A DNA stretch of 9,734 nucleotides, taken from NCBI RefSeq assembly GCF_030271215.1, contig NZ_JASNGB010000072.1, forward strand, positions 1-9,734, read 5' to 3'. Below are positions 1 through 7,269 of the stretch, piece by piece. Numbering within the stretch: the stretch's first letter is position 1; the number at the start of each line of letters is the position of its first letter. This stretch comes from Deinococcus rhizophilus (GTDB taxonomy: Bacteria > Deinococcota > Deinococci > Deinococcales > Deinococcaceae). The translations under genes and the position numbers were made by a program. The notes below the pieces were generated by a model. The model saw only the letters and a list, made by a program, of their open reading frames with translations, was not told the origin of the DNA and did not search any database.

Positions 1-34
1 CCCCAACTCCCTGAAACCCAGGATGAGCCTCTGT

Positions 35-54
35 CAAATGCTCTAGAGCGTTTG
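35..54. repeat. 20-bp near-perfect palindrome
   Basis: CAAATGCTCTAGAGCGTTTG reads the same on both strands except for one symmetric pair (T39 against G50). It could be a dimeric-regulator operator, the tip of a hairpin, or an end of a small repeat or insertion element. Its function is unknown. Confidence 0.6.
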
Positions 55-151
55 TGAGCGGACTTTGCGGATTCTGGGAGCGAGAAAAGGCTTCTGGCTG
101 ATGGTCCGGTACTCTCAGCAGAACGGTTGTCCTGGAGATGGAGGCCATGCG

Positions 152-163
152 CTGACCGGTCAG
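152..163. repeat. 12-bp perfect palindrome
   Basis: CTGACCGGTCAG is a perfect palindrome in the gene-free stretch. It could be an operator. No gene start lies nearby to confirm this. Confidence 0.4.
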
Positions 164-407
164 TCAACCAGGGTCAGGGAAAGCAGACCGTCCACAGACC
201 TCCAGCCCCCGAGCCATTCAGCTCGTTACCGTGCTGGGGGAGATTTCTCACCATCGCCACAAGCCCTAAACGGGGTTGACAGAATCCCCAAAAAGGGGAA
301 GACAGCTTTGTGACCGCTTACAGAAGACCCGCAGGAGTGGACTCCAGCCTGAGCGCCGACCGCCCACCGCAGCCGAAGCTTGCCCCTCGCCGCCCGGCCC
401 CCACCGG

Positions 408-413
408 TAGGAT
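408..413 (+). promoter_or_regulatory. Putative leaderless -10 element (TAGGAT)
   Basis: TAGGAT lies 9 bases before the ATG at 423. A TAGGAC hexamer sits at the same distance from the reductoisomerase start at 3189. No good -35 is visible at the standard spacing. This is the most likely promoter for the leader ORF and helicase, but it is inferred only from pattern. Confidence 0.4.
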
Positions 414-422
414 GTCGCCCGT

Positions 423-521
423 ATGCGACCGGTTCAGTTCATCCTGCGGCAGTCCCCCGCCGCCCACGGCCACGGCGCCGACCTCCCCACCGGCGGCGGG
501 TGGGGGAGGGTGGGGCCGTGA
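423..521 (+). CDS. Possible 32-residue leader ORF coupled to the helicase
   Basis: This short frame starts at ATG 423 and ends at TGA 519-521, so its stop overlaps the GTG start (518-520) of the helicase in a GTGA junction typical of translational coupling. The product begins MRPVQFILRQSP and then becomes rich in Gly, Ala and Pro. A TAGGAT hexamer 9 bases upstream would allow leaderless translation. I do not recognise a family. It may be a leader peptide that lets ribosomes reach the helicase start, or a chance frame in GC-rich DNA. If the start of the helicase is elsewhere, the coupling argument falls. Confidence 0.35.
   Translation: MRPVQFILRQSPAAHGHGADLPTGGGWGRVGP
502..510 (+). promoter_or_regulatory. 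Ribosome binding site for the HelD-like gene
   Basis: GGGGGAGGG ends 7 bases before GTG 518. It decides the choice of that GTG over the in-frame ATG at 380, which would add 46 residues of Pro/Arg-rich low-complexity sequence. Confidence 0.6.
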
Positions 522-2701
522 CGCGGGCCGCCGAGTCCCCCGTCCACCCGGACCTCCCGCTCGAACAGGACCACCTGACGGACACCGTGGCCGCCATGCT
601 GCGCCAGATCGGGGTCTGGGAGGACCGGGGCCGCAATGTTGGCGCCGATCTGGAGACCAGCCTCACCCTCGCGGACACCGCTGAGGAACACGCCGCCATG
701 CTGTCTGTGCATGTCCACCAGCCGTACTTCGGCAGCCTGAGGGTCCGCGTCGCCGGGCGCGAGCAGACCCTCTACGTCGGCAAGCACGCCTTCCGGGACC
801 TCAAGGGGCCGCACTCGGTCGTCTCCTGGGAGGCGGACGTGGGCAGCCTCTTTTACAGCGACGCCCTGACCTGGGAGGCCCGGCGGGGACTCACCGGCAC
901 CATCCGCAGGCGCCGCCAGCTCGACGTGGCGGACAGGACCCTGCACCGCCTCACCGACCTGTACGACGACGAGGCAGGCGGGGACACGGGCGGGCGCGAG
1001 CAGGTGCTGGTGCGCCGTCTCTCGGAGGCCAGCACCACCGCGATGCGCGACGTGGTCGAGACCCTGCAGCCCGAGCAGAACGGGGCCATGCGCTCCCCGG
1101 CCGGGCAGCCAGTCGTGATTCAGGGCGCGGCGGGCAGCGGCAAGACGACCATCGGCTTCCACCGCCTCGCGTGGCTGGCGCACCCCGACCGGGGCGTGCA
1201 TCAGGCCAGCCCCACGAACCTCCTCGTCCTGATGCCGAACGCGGTCCTGGCCCGCTACGCCGCCCGCGTCCTGCCCGGCCTGAACCTGCAGGGGGTGGCG
1301 GTGACCACCCCGGAAGCCTGGGCGCTCTCGTTCCTGGGCATCGAGAAGATGGAGGTCACCGACCGCACCCTCTCGCTGCTGCTCAACGACCACGACACGG
1401 GGCGCCGCAAGGCCGCGTGGCGCCGGGGCAAGGCCCTGGGGGACGCCCGGATGCTCGCGGTGGTGCAGCGCCACCTCGCGGGGAAAACTTTGGCCCAGGT
1501 GGAGCGGCTGAGCCTGAACACGGCGGCGGTGGTGCGGGGCGAGCGGCGGGCGCTGGTGCTGGACAGTCCCCGGCTGCGGGACCTCCTGTCGGACGTGCTC
1601 ACCCGCTCACCGCTGGAGGGCTACCGCGCCGCGTTCCGGGCTGCCCTGGAAGAAGAAACGCTGAGCCGCCTCCGGGTGCCGGACGAGGAGATCACCCTGG
1701 TCTCCCGGCAGCTCGCCCAGGAACTGACCGGTCTGGTGGGCAAGACCTTCGCGGGCATGCTCCCGGTCAGCGAGGGCCGAAGGCTCCTGACCGACGAGGG
1801 GGCCCTCCGCGCCGCTGCCGAGGGTGTGCTCGACGAGCGGACGATCCGGATTCTCCTCTCGGACCCGCTTGCCGGGATTTCCAGGCCCCGGCGCTCCCAC
1901 GTGGACGTGACCGAGTTGCCGGTGGTGCTCGCCGTCGCCGCCCTGCTCGACGGGCTGGGCAGGCGGGAAGGCCGCGTCCTGACGCCCTACGACCACATCG
2001 TGCTGGACGAGGGCCAGGATTACGCCCCGCTGCTCTACCGGCTGCTCGCCCGCGCCGCGAGGCCGGGGCACCTGACCGTGCTGGGCGATTCCTCGCAGGG
2101 GGTCGCGGGCTTCAAGGGCCCCGCGAACTGGGGGGAAGTGCAGGCCGCCCTGGGCGGGGTGGACCGGGTGACCGTCCGCACCCTGTCGCGCACCTACCGC
2201 TCGACCCGCCAGATCACCGAGCTGGGCGCCCGCATCGCCCGGACCTACAACCCGGACGCCAGCGTGATCGGCGTGGACCGGGAGGGGGCAGAGGTCGAGC
2301 GCCTCAGCGGAGGCTCCCTGGCGGTCCTCTCGGCGCGGGCGGTGGGGGGAATGCTCGCCGCCGGGCACCGGAACATCGCGCTGGTGACGCGGCGGGCCGC
2401 CGACGCCGAGCGATTGGCCGCCGACCTCCAGTTCGAGGACGTGGACGCCCGGCCCATCACGACCGAGCAGGCGAGGTACGAGGGCGGCGTGGTGGTGCTC
2501 CCCGTGAATCTGGCGAAAGGGCTGGAGTTCGACGGCTGCGTGGTGGTCGGGGCGGACGCGGGCACCTATGACCCGGCGGTGCCGTTCGAGAGCCGCCTGC
2601 TGTACGTGGCTGCCTCACGCGGGCTGCACGCGCTCGCGCTGGTGGCGCAGGGGACCCTGCACCCGCTGCTGGCGGGGGATGCTGACCCCGTGACGCCCTG
2701 A
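518..2701 (+). CDS. HelD/helicase IV-type superfamily 1 ATPase
   Basis: The 727-residue product is a UvrD/Rep-like superfamily 1 ATPase of the HelD (helicase IV) branch. Residues 85-113 match the HelD-specific N-terminal block, with YVGKHAFRD followed by VVSWEADVGSLFY. Visible motifs are Q-region LQPEQ (183-187), Walker A GAAGSGKTT (203-211), Walker B DEGQD (497-501), motif III GDSSQG (523-528), SRTYRST (557-563), motif V LAKGLEFD (665-672) and motif VI LLYVAASRG (694-702). The region 260-460 between the motor halves is less conserved, as is usual for HelD. HelD proteins in other bacteria release stalled RNA polymerase from DNA using ATP; the Deinococcus radiodurans relative DR1572 was described as a DNA helicase. 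Which role applies here cannot be read from sequence. The start was chosen for its Shine-Dalgarno sequence and HelD-like N-terminus. Confidence 0.88.
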   Translation: MTRAAESPVHPDLPLEQDHLTDTVAAMLRQIGVWEDRGRNVGADLETSLTLADTAEEHAAMLSVHVHQPYFGSLRVRVAGREQTLYVGKHAFRDLKGPHSVVSWEADVGSLFYSDALTWEARRGLTGTIRRRRQLDVADRTLHRLTDLYDDEAGGDTGGREQVLVRRLSEASTTAMRDVVETLQPEQNGAMRSPAGQPVVIQGAAGSGKTTIGFHRLAWLAHPDRGVHQASPTNLLVLMPNAVLARYAARVLPGLNLQGVAVTTPEAWALSFLGIEKMEVTDRTLSLLLNDHDTGRRKAAWRRGKALGDARMLAVVQRHLAGKTLAQVERLSLNTAAVVRGERRALVLDSPRLRDLLSDVLTRSPLEGYRAAFRAALEEETLSRLRVPDEEITLVSRQLAQELTGLVGKTFAGMLPVSEGRRLLTDEGALRAAAEGVLDERTIRILLSDPLAGISRPRRSHVDVTELPVVLAVAALLDGLGRREGRVLTPYDHIVLDEGQDYAPLLYRLLARAARPGHLTVLGDSSQGVAGFKGPANWGEVQAALGGVDRVTVRTLSRTYRSTRQITELGARIARTYNPDASVIGVDREGAEVERLSGGSLAVLSARAVGGMLAAGHRNIALVTRRAADAERLAADLQFEDVDARPITTEQARYEGGVVVLPVNLAKGLEFDGCVVVGADAGTYDPAVPFESRLLYVAASRGLHALALVAQGTLHPLLAGDADPVTP

Positions 2702-2785
2702 CGGCGGCACCCCCCTCCACCTGCCCCCCATCTTGGCCGGGCCTTCATGACCGTTTCGGGTCTTTCGCCCGGGCCGGGGCGCCGG

Positions 2786-2791
2786 AATACT
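2786..2791 (+). promoter_or_regulatory. Putative leaderless -10 element (AATACT)
   Basis: AATACT ends 9 bases before ATG 2801, and no Shine-Dalgarno sequence lies between them. This suggests that the cupin has its own leaderless transcript rather than relying on read-through from the helicase gene 99 bases upstream. Confidence 0.4.
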
Positions 2792-2800
2792 GGCCTCACC

Positions 2801-3139
2801 ATGAGCGACACCACCGCGCAGAAGGTCGATTCCCGCCACTCGCCCAGGGGCCCCGACGGCCAGAAGTACCTCGCCAGCGGCAAGGCGCTCGCCATGCGGC
2901 TGTGGGAAGACCAGCAGCCCGGCGAGGACGACGGGTTCCACACCCGGCCCTACGAGACGGTCGGCTTCGTGATCTCGGGCCGCGCCGAGCTGCACGTCGA
3001 GGGCTCCCTGCTGCTGCTCGAGCCCGGCAACTCCTGGGTGGTCCCCGAGGGAGCGCGGCACCGCTACCAGATTCTCGAAGCTTTCACGGCCGTGGAGGCG
3101 ACCCATCCCCCGGCGCAGGTTCACGGCCGGGACGGGTAA
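2801..3139 (+). CDS. Small single-domain cupin protein
   Basis: The 112-residue product is one cupin beta-barrel. Cupin motif 1 is seen as GFHTRPYETVGFVISGRAE (45-63) and motif 2 as EPGNSWVVPEGARHRYQ (74-90). Possible metal ligands are H47, E52 and H87; the usual second His of the HxH pair is Arg49, so the metal site may be reduced or absent. The many functions of small cupins (sugar or amino-acid side reactions, isomerases, ligand sensors) cannot be separated from sequence. ATG 2801 was chosen because upstream in-frame starts add only Pro/Gly-rich residues lying over the promoter. The reductoisomerase-like gene starts 49 bases downstream on the same strand, so the two may act together, although a separate promoter is likely for each. 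Confidence 0.85.
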   Translation: MSDTTAQKVDSRHSPRGPDGQKYLASGKALAMRLWEDQQPGEDDGFHTRPYETVGFVISGRAELHVEGSLLLLEPGNSWVVPEGARHRYQILEAFTAVEATHPPAQVHGRDG

Positions 3140-3173
3140 CGCGCGCCGGGGACACTCCCCCGCGCCCCACTTG

Positions 3174-3179
3174 TAGGAC
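3174..3179 (+). promoter_or_regulatory. Putative leaderless -10 element (TAGGAC)
   Basis: TAGGAC ends 9 bases before GTG 3189, mirroring the TAGGAT placement at 408. The AGGA inside it could instead act as a weak Shine-Dalgarno sequence, so the reading is uncertain. Confidence 0.35.
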
Positions 3180-3188
3180 AATCCCCCT

Positions 3189-4199
3189 GTGACCGCGACC
3201 CTGCATTTCGACCGCGACGTGGACCTCTCGCCCATCGAGGAGCGGCTCGTGGCCGTGATCGGCTACGGCAACCAGGCACACGCCCACGCCCAGAACCTGC
3301 GCGACAGCGGCCTGAACGTGGTCGTGGGTTTGCGGGAGGGATCGGCCAGCCGTGAGCGGGCAGAGCGGGCGGGCCTGCGCGTCCTGAGCATCGAGGACGC
3401 CACCCGTGAGGCCGACGTGGTCATGCTGCTGATTCCCGACGAGGCGCAGCCGGGGGTCTACGCCGGGTCGGTCGCGCCCCACCTCGCGCCGGGCAAGGCG
3501 CTCGCCTTCGGGCACGGCTTCAATGTCCATTTCGGGCGCATCGTGCCGCCCCCCGGCGTGGACGTGTTCCTGCTGGCCCCCAAGGGACCGGGGCGGATGC
3601 TGCGGCGGCTGTATCTGGGCGGCAGCGGGCTGGCGGGCCTCTTCGCGGTGGCGCAGGACGCGACCGGGAATGCGCGGGCGCTGGCCCTCGCCTACGCCCG
3701 CGCGGTCGGCTGCACGCGGGTCGGGGTGCTGGAAACCACCTTCCGGGAGGAGACGGAAACCGACCTCTTCGGGGAGCAGGCCGTGCTGTGCGGCGGCGTG
3801 CCCAGCTTGATCCAGGCGGGCTTCGAGACGCTGCTGGAGGCCGGGTACCAGCCCGAGGTCGCCTATTTCGAGACCGTCCACGAGGTCAAGCTGATCGTGG
3901 ACCTGATCTACGAGAGGGGTCTGGCCGGGATGCGGGAGGCCATCTCCAACACTGCCGAGTTCGGCGGCTACGTGACCGGGGCGCGGGTGGTGACCCCGGA
4001 GACGAAGGCCACCATGCGGGCCGTGCTGGCCGACATCCAGGGCGGGCGCTTCGCCGGGCGCTTCACGGCAGACGCGGAGGCGGGCTTCCCCCTGATGCAG
4101 GAGCAGCGCCGCCAGAAGCGCGAGCACCCCATCGAGGGGGTAGGAGCCGACCTGCGGACGCGGCTGCCCTTCCTGCAGAAGCGGGAGCTGGAGGATTGA
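3189..4199 (+). CDS. ilvC: Class I ketol-acid reductoisomerase (IlvC-like), solitary
   Basis: The 336-residue product has the normal length of a class I ketol-acid reductoisomerase, which converts 2-acetolactate to 2,3-dihydroxyisovalerate with NADPH and Mg2+ in valine, leucine and isoleucine synthesis. The Rossmann turn is GYGNQA (25-30), and the cofactor loop GLREGSAS (47-54) has Arg and Ser residues as expected for NADPH. Catalytic residues appear intact: H109 in GHGFNVHF, K132 in APKGPG, D192 and E196 in DLFGEQ, E228 and E232 in the [16 protein letters not shown] segment, and S253 in AISNTAE. Divergence from the usual pattern is seen after KGPG, where [15 protein letters not shown] (136-150) replaces the common HTVRREY type, and in the C-terminal segment [12 protein letters not shown]. 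No ilvB, ilvN or leuA lies beside it. It may be a second copy, so the symbol is given for family only. Confidence 0.85.
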   Translation: MTATLHFDRDVDLSPIEERLVAVIGYGNQAHAHAQNLRDSGLNVVVGLREGSASRERAERAGLRVLSIEDATREADVVMLLIPDEAQPGVYAGSVAPHLAPGKALAFGHGFNVHFGRIVPPPGVDVFLLAPKGPGRMLRRLYLGGSGLAGLFAVAQDATGNARALALAYARAVGCTRVGVLETTFREETETDLFGEQAVLCGGVPSLIQAGFETLLEAGYQPEVAYFETVHEVKLIVDLIYERGLAGMREAISNTAEFGGYVTGARVVTPETKATMRAVLADIQGGRFAGRFTADAEAGFPLMQEQRRQKREHPIEGVGADLRTRLPFLQKRELED

Positions 4200-4276
4200 C
4201 CACGCTTGACCCAGGGCCGTTCCGCCAGCCGGGACGCCCGGGGCGAAGGGACGTGGCGGCGGGGTGGTGTCCAGCC

Positions 4277-4282
4277 TACGTT
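4277..4282 (+). promoter_or_regulatory. Putative leaderless -10 element (TACGTT)
   Basis: TACGTT ends 6 bases before ATG 4289, the best-spaced leaderless arrangement in the window. It supports both that start and independent transcription of the small gene. Confidence 0.45.
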
Positions 4283-4288
4283 CAGGGC

Positions 4289-4477
4289 ATGAAGACGCCC
4301 TCCCTGCTGAAAAAATTCCGCTCTGGCCGTTTCCTGTCGGACCTGACCCGCCGCCCCCTGTCCTGGGAGCGGCGCGGTGAGGAGATCACCAGCCGCGCCC
4401 TGGTGGTGACCGAGGAAGAGATGCGGCTGCACCGCCGCCTGGGGGCACAGAGCCGCGCCGAGCGGTACGCGAACTGA
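4289..4477 (+). CDS. Hypothetical 62-residue protein
   Basis: A small basic and charged protein beginning MKTPSLLKKFRSGRF and ending RAERYAN. I do not recognise a family. It has no signal peptide and no membrane segment. Residues 28-58 are rich in Arg and Glu and are probably helical. Translation from ATG 4289 is supported by the TACGTT element 6 bases upstream and by high GC at third positions. It lies 89 bases after the reductoisomerase stop and is followed by a strong inverted repeat, so it probably forms the last unit before the convergent uvrA2-type gene. Confidence 0.6.
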   Translation: MKTPSLLKKFRSGRFLSDLTRRPLSWERRGEEITSRALVVTEEEMRLHRRLGAQSRAERYAN

Positions 4478-4496
4478 GCAAACACGCCTCCTGAGA

Positions 4497-4561
4497 CGGG
4501 TTCCGTCCAGGTCCTTTCCTTCCGGGACACCACCGGAAGGAAATCCATCTCCCGGAACCCG
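4497..4561. repeat. Symmetric nested inverted repeat between convergent genes
   Basis: A perfect 11-bp inner stem (4515-4525 with 4533-4543, loop 7) lies inside a perfect 9-bp outer stem (4497-4505 with 4553-4561). Both share the same centre (4529), and the two unpaired flanks are each 9 bases long. Its place after a plus-strand gene and before the end of a minus-strand gene fits a bidirectional transcription stop, but there is no long T run on either side. It may also be one copy of a dispersed repeat. Confidence 0.65.
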
Positions 4562-4630
4562 CCCTTTCTCCCTCTCGCCTCTGCTCGGACCCCCATCACT
4601 TCGTCGATGATTCCACCGGAGTCCGTATGA

Positions 4631-4657
4631 GGCCCCGGACCCTGAAAAGCCGGGGCC
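4631..4657 (-). terminator. Hairpin after the uvrA2-type gene
   Basis: GGCCCCGG (4631-4638) pairs with CCGGGGCC (4650-4657) across an 11-base loop, beginning 9 bases past the stop codon of the minus-strand gene. No T run follows it, so it is a GC-rich stem that may pause or protect the transcript rather than a classic intrinsic terminator. Confidence 0.5.
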
Positions 4658-4666
4658 GCTCCCTCC

Positions 4667-7195
4667 TCAGCTCAGCCCCAGCGCCCGCGCCAGGTAGGGG
4701 GCCGTCCGGCTTCCCTCCGCCCGCGCCACCTCCTCCGGTGTGCCCTGGGCCACGACCTGCCCGCCCGCCTCGCCCGCGCCGGGGCCGATGTCGATCACCC
4801 AGTCGCTGACCGTGACCAGGCCCAGGTCGTGTTCGACCGCGATCACGGTGTGCCCGGCGTCCACCAGCCGCCCGAGCTGCCGGGTCAGCCGCTCCACGTC
4901 GGCGGGGTGCAGGCCGGTCGTGGGTTCGTCGAGGATGTACACGGCGTGGCCCCGCCCGGCCCGCTGCAACTCGGTCGCCAGCTTGATGCGCTGCGCCTCG
5001 CCGCCCGAGAGCTCCGTGGCGGGCTGCCCCAGCCGCAGGTAGCCCAGCCCCACCTCGCGCAGGGTGTCCAGCGCCCGGAAGACCGCCGCGTCGTCCCGGA
5101 AAAAGTCCCAGGCCGCGTCCACCGTCATGCCCAGCACGTCGGCGATGCTCTTGCCCCGCTCCTCGACCTCCAGGGTTTCCGCGTTGTAGCGCGTGCCGTG
5201 GCACACCGGGCAGGGCGCGTACACGCTGGGCAGGAACAGCAGTTCGACCATCACCCAGCCCTCGCCCTGGCAGTGCTCGCAGCGCCCGCCCTTCACATTG
5301 AAGGAAAAGCGGCCCGCCCCGTACTCCCGTTCCCGTGCCAGCGGTGTGGCGGCGAACAGCCTCCGGACCTGGTCGAAGAGACCCGTGTAGGTCGCCAGAT
5401 TGCTGCGCGGCGTGCGTCCGATGGGCTTCTGGTCCACCCGGACGAGGCGCGAGACGGTGCCCACATCGCCGCCGAGCCGTGCGGTGGTCGGCGCGGGAGT
5501 GTCCCTGGCCTCCTCCTCCTCCTCCCCGTCCCCTTCCACCACACTCTGTCCCAGGTGGGCGGCCAGCGTCTCGACGAGAACCTGACTCACCAGCGTCGAT
5601 TTGCCCGACCCCGACACGCCGGTCACGCCCGTCAGCACCCCCAGCGGAAAGCGCACGGACAGGTCCCGCAGGTTGTGGCGGGTCACACCCGTCAGCTCCA
5701 GCCAGCCCGACGGGGAGCGCGGGGCGCGGCGCTCGCGGGCTTCCTCCCGGTCCTCCCGGAAGAGGTAGCGGGCGGTCTGGGAGGCCGCAACTTCCCGCAG
5801 TCCCTCCGGCGGCCCGCTGTAGAGAATCTGGCCGCCCCCCTCGCCCGCGCCCGGCCCCACGTCGACCAGCCAGTCGGCCCGGCGCACCACGTCGAGGTCA
5901 TGCTCGACCACAAACAGCGAGTTTCCGGCGGCCTTGAGCCCCGCCAGCGCCGCGAGCAGCGCCTCGGTGTCGGCGGGATGCAGCCCGGCCGAGGGCTCGT
6001 CCAGGACGTACACCACCCCGAAGAGATGCGAATAGAGCTGGGTGGCGAGCCGCAGCCGCTGAAGTTCCCCCGGCGACAGGGTGGGCGTGAAGCGTTCGAG
6101 GTGCAGGTAGCCCAGCCCCAGATTCAGCAGCACCTCCAGCCGCGCCACGAGGTCCCCGGCGAGGCGCTGCCGGGCGAGGACCTGCTCGGGGTGGGCCTCG
6201 GCCTTCGCGTCGGGGTCCTGTTCTCCCGCGTAGGGCCGCAGCAGTTCGGCCACCTGCGCCAGCGGCAGCCGCGAGAATTCAGTGATATCCAGGCCCGCGA
6301 ACTGCACGGCCAGCGCCTCGGGCCGCAGCCGCTTGCCGTGGCAGACCGGGCACTCGGCGGCGATCATGTACGCCTGCACCCGCCGCCGCATGGCCGCGCT
6401 TCCCGTGTGGGTGAAGGTGTGCAGGACGTGCCGCCGGGCACTGGAAAAGGTGCCCATGTAGTCGGGCGGGTCGCCGCGCCTGACCGCCCGCCGTGTCTGC
6501 TCGGGGCTCAGCCCCGGATAGACCGGCACGACCGGCTGCTCCTCGGAGAAGAGAATCCACTCGCGCGTCTCCGGCGGCAGCTCGCGCCAGGGCACGTCCA
6601 CGTCGATCCCCAGCGTGACGAGGATGTCGCGCTGGTTCTGCCCGCCCCACGCCTGCGGCCACGCGGCGACCGCCCGCTCGCGGATGGTCAGCGAGGGGTC
6701 GGGGACCATCGAGCCTTCGGTCACCTCGTACACCCGTCCCTGCCCGTGGCAGTTGGGACAGGCCCCCTCCGGCGTGTTCGGGGAAAAGCCCTCGGCGTAG
6801 ACGACGCCCTGCCCCTCGGGGTAGTCCCCGGCCCGCGAGTAGAGCATCCGCACCAGATTCGACAGGGTGGTCACGCTGCCCACCGAGGAGCGGGTGCCCG
6901 GCGCTCCCCGCCCCTGCTGGAGGGCCACCGCCGGGGGCAGGCCCTCGATGGCGTCCACGTCGGGCGCCCCGACCTGATGAAAGAGGCGCCGGGCATAGGG
7001 CGACACCGATTCGAGGTAGCGCCGCTGCGCCTCGGCATACAGCGTCCCGAAGGCCAGCGAGGACTTGCCCGAGCCGGAGACGCCGGTAAACACCACCAGG
7101 GCGCCCCGGGGAATCTGCACCGACACGTCCCTCAGGTTGTGCTCCCGCGCCCCACGCACCTGCACGAACCCGGAATCCTGGTGCGAGAAGGTCAT
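4667..7195 (-). CDS. uvrA2: UvrA2-type (class II) excinuclease ABC subunit A
   Basis: The 842-residue product has two ABC ATPase modules of the UvrA family, which bind damaged DNA as dimers in nucleotide excision repair. Visible motifs: Walker [10 protein letters not shown] (38-46) and GVSGSGKST (526-534), signatures LSPGELQR (373-380) and LSGGEAQR (729-736), Walker B regions [11 protein letters not shown] (397-407) and [11 protein letters not shown] (754-764), EHD switches (431-433, 788-790), and zinc-finger CxxC pairs at 146/149, 282/285, 639/642 and 662/665. It is shorter than housekeeping UvrA and appears to lack the UvrB-binding domain, as known for Deinococcus UvrA2 and the DrrC-like class. 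The first signature has Pro for Gly. An acidic run EEEEEE (558-563) sits in a low-complexity linker after the second Walker A. The ATG start is preceded by CATACT 7 bases upstream. Its role may be damage tolerance or resistance to DNA-binding drugs rather than canonical repair. Confidence 0.9.
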   Translation of the reverse strand: MTFSHQDSGFVQVRGAREHNLRDVSVQIPRGALVVFTGVSGSGKSSLAFGTLYAEAQRRYLESVSPYARRLFHQVGAPDVDAIEGLPPAVALQQGRGAPGTRSSVGSVTTLSNLVRMLYSRAGDYPEGQGVVYAEGFSPNTPEGACPNCHGQGRVYEVTEGSMVPDPSLTIRERAVAAWPQAWGGQNQRDILVTLGIDVDVPWRELPPETREWILFSEEQPVVPVYPGLSPEQTRRAVRRGDPPDYMGTFSSARRHVLHTFTHTGSAAMRRRVQAYMIAAECPVCHGKRLRPEALAVQFAGLDITEFSRLPLAQVAELLRPYAGEQDPDAKAEAHPEQVLARQRLAGDLVARLEVLLNLGLGYLHLERFTPTLSPGELQRLRLATQLYSHLFGVVYVLDEPSAGLHPADTEALLAALAGLKAAGNSLFVVEHDLDVVRRADWLVDVGPGAGEGGGQILYSGPPEGLREVAASQTARYLFREDREEARERRAPRSPSGWLELTGVTRHNLRDLSVRFPLGVLTGVTGVSGSGKSTLVSQVLVETLAAHLGQSVVEGDGEEEEEARDTPAPTTARLGGDVGTVSRLVRVDQKPIGRTPRSNLATYTGLFDQVRRLFAATPLAREREYGAGRFSFNVKGGRCEHCQGEGWVMVELLFLPSVYAPCPVCHGTRYNAETLEVEERGKSIADVLGMTVDAAWDFFRDDAAVFRALDTLREVGLGYLRLGQPATELSGGEAQRIKLATELQRAGRGHAVYILDEPTTGLHPADVERLTRQLGRLVDAGHTVIAVEHDLGLVTVSDWVIDIGPGAGEAGGQVVAQGTPEEVARAEGSRTAPYLARALGLS
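5511..5525. repeat. TCC trinucleotide run
   Basis: Five TCC units encode the glutamate run of the UvrA2-type protein on the minus strand. Such a run can change length by slippage without breaking the frame. Confidence 0.5.
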
Positions 7196-7202
7196 CGGCC
7201 CC

Positions 7203-7208
7203 AGTATG
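7203..7208 (-). promoter_or_regulatory. Putative leaderless -10 element of the uvrA2-type gene (CATACT)
   Basis: On the minus strand CATACT lies 7 bases before the ATG at 7195 with no Shine-Dalgarno sequence between. No clear -35 is seen at standard spacing. Confidence 0.45.
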
Positions 7209-7269
7209 GGCACCCCGTCTCCAGGGCCCGGGCGAGTCCCAAGGTTGGCCCAATCCGGCCCCTGGCGGT

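Larger units (their letters stand above)
1..422. other. Non-coding stretch with lower GC and palindromes
   Basis: No convincing gene is visible here. The first 300 or so bases are clearly less GC-rich than the rest of the window, and the open frames have neither the strong third-position GC bias of the real genes nor a recognisable protein. The stretch holds a 20-bp palindrome, a 12-bp perfect palindrome and a CCCC-A5-GGGG inverted repeat at 286-298. It probably contains the upstream intergenic region and promoter of the helicase unit. A decayed mobile element or a gene remnant is possible but cannot be shown from the sequence. Confidence 0.5.

Noticed and set aside
276..304. TTGACA at 276 as a standard promoter
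   Set aside because: No acceptable -10 hexamer lies 16-18 bases downstream.
65..313. An 82-codon plus-strand frame starting with TTG
   Set aside because: It has no Shine-Dalgarno sequence, no family resemblance and no third-position GC bias like the real genes. It lies in the lower-GC stretch and is more likely a chance frame.
380..517. N-terminal extension of the helicase to the in-frame start at 380
   Set aside because: The extra 46 residues are Pro/Arg low-complexity sequence with no HelD similarity, while GTG 518 has a strong Shine-Dalgarno sequence.
310..684. A Pro/Arg-rich plus-strand frame
   Set aside because: It overlaps the start of the helicase gene in another frame, and its composition is that of an out-of-frame reading of GC-rich DNA.
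4200..4288. Short GC hairpin (CCGGG-ACG-CCCGG) after the reductoisomerase
   Set aside because: The 5-bp stem with a 3-base loop and no T run is too weak in such GC-rich DNA to call a terminator.
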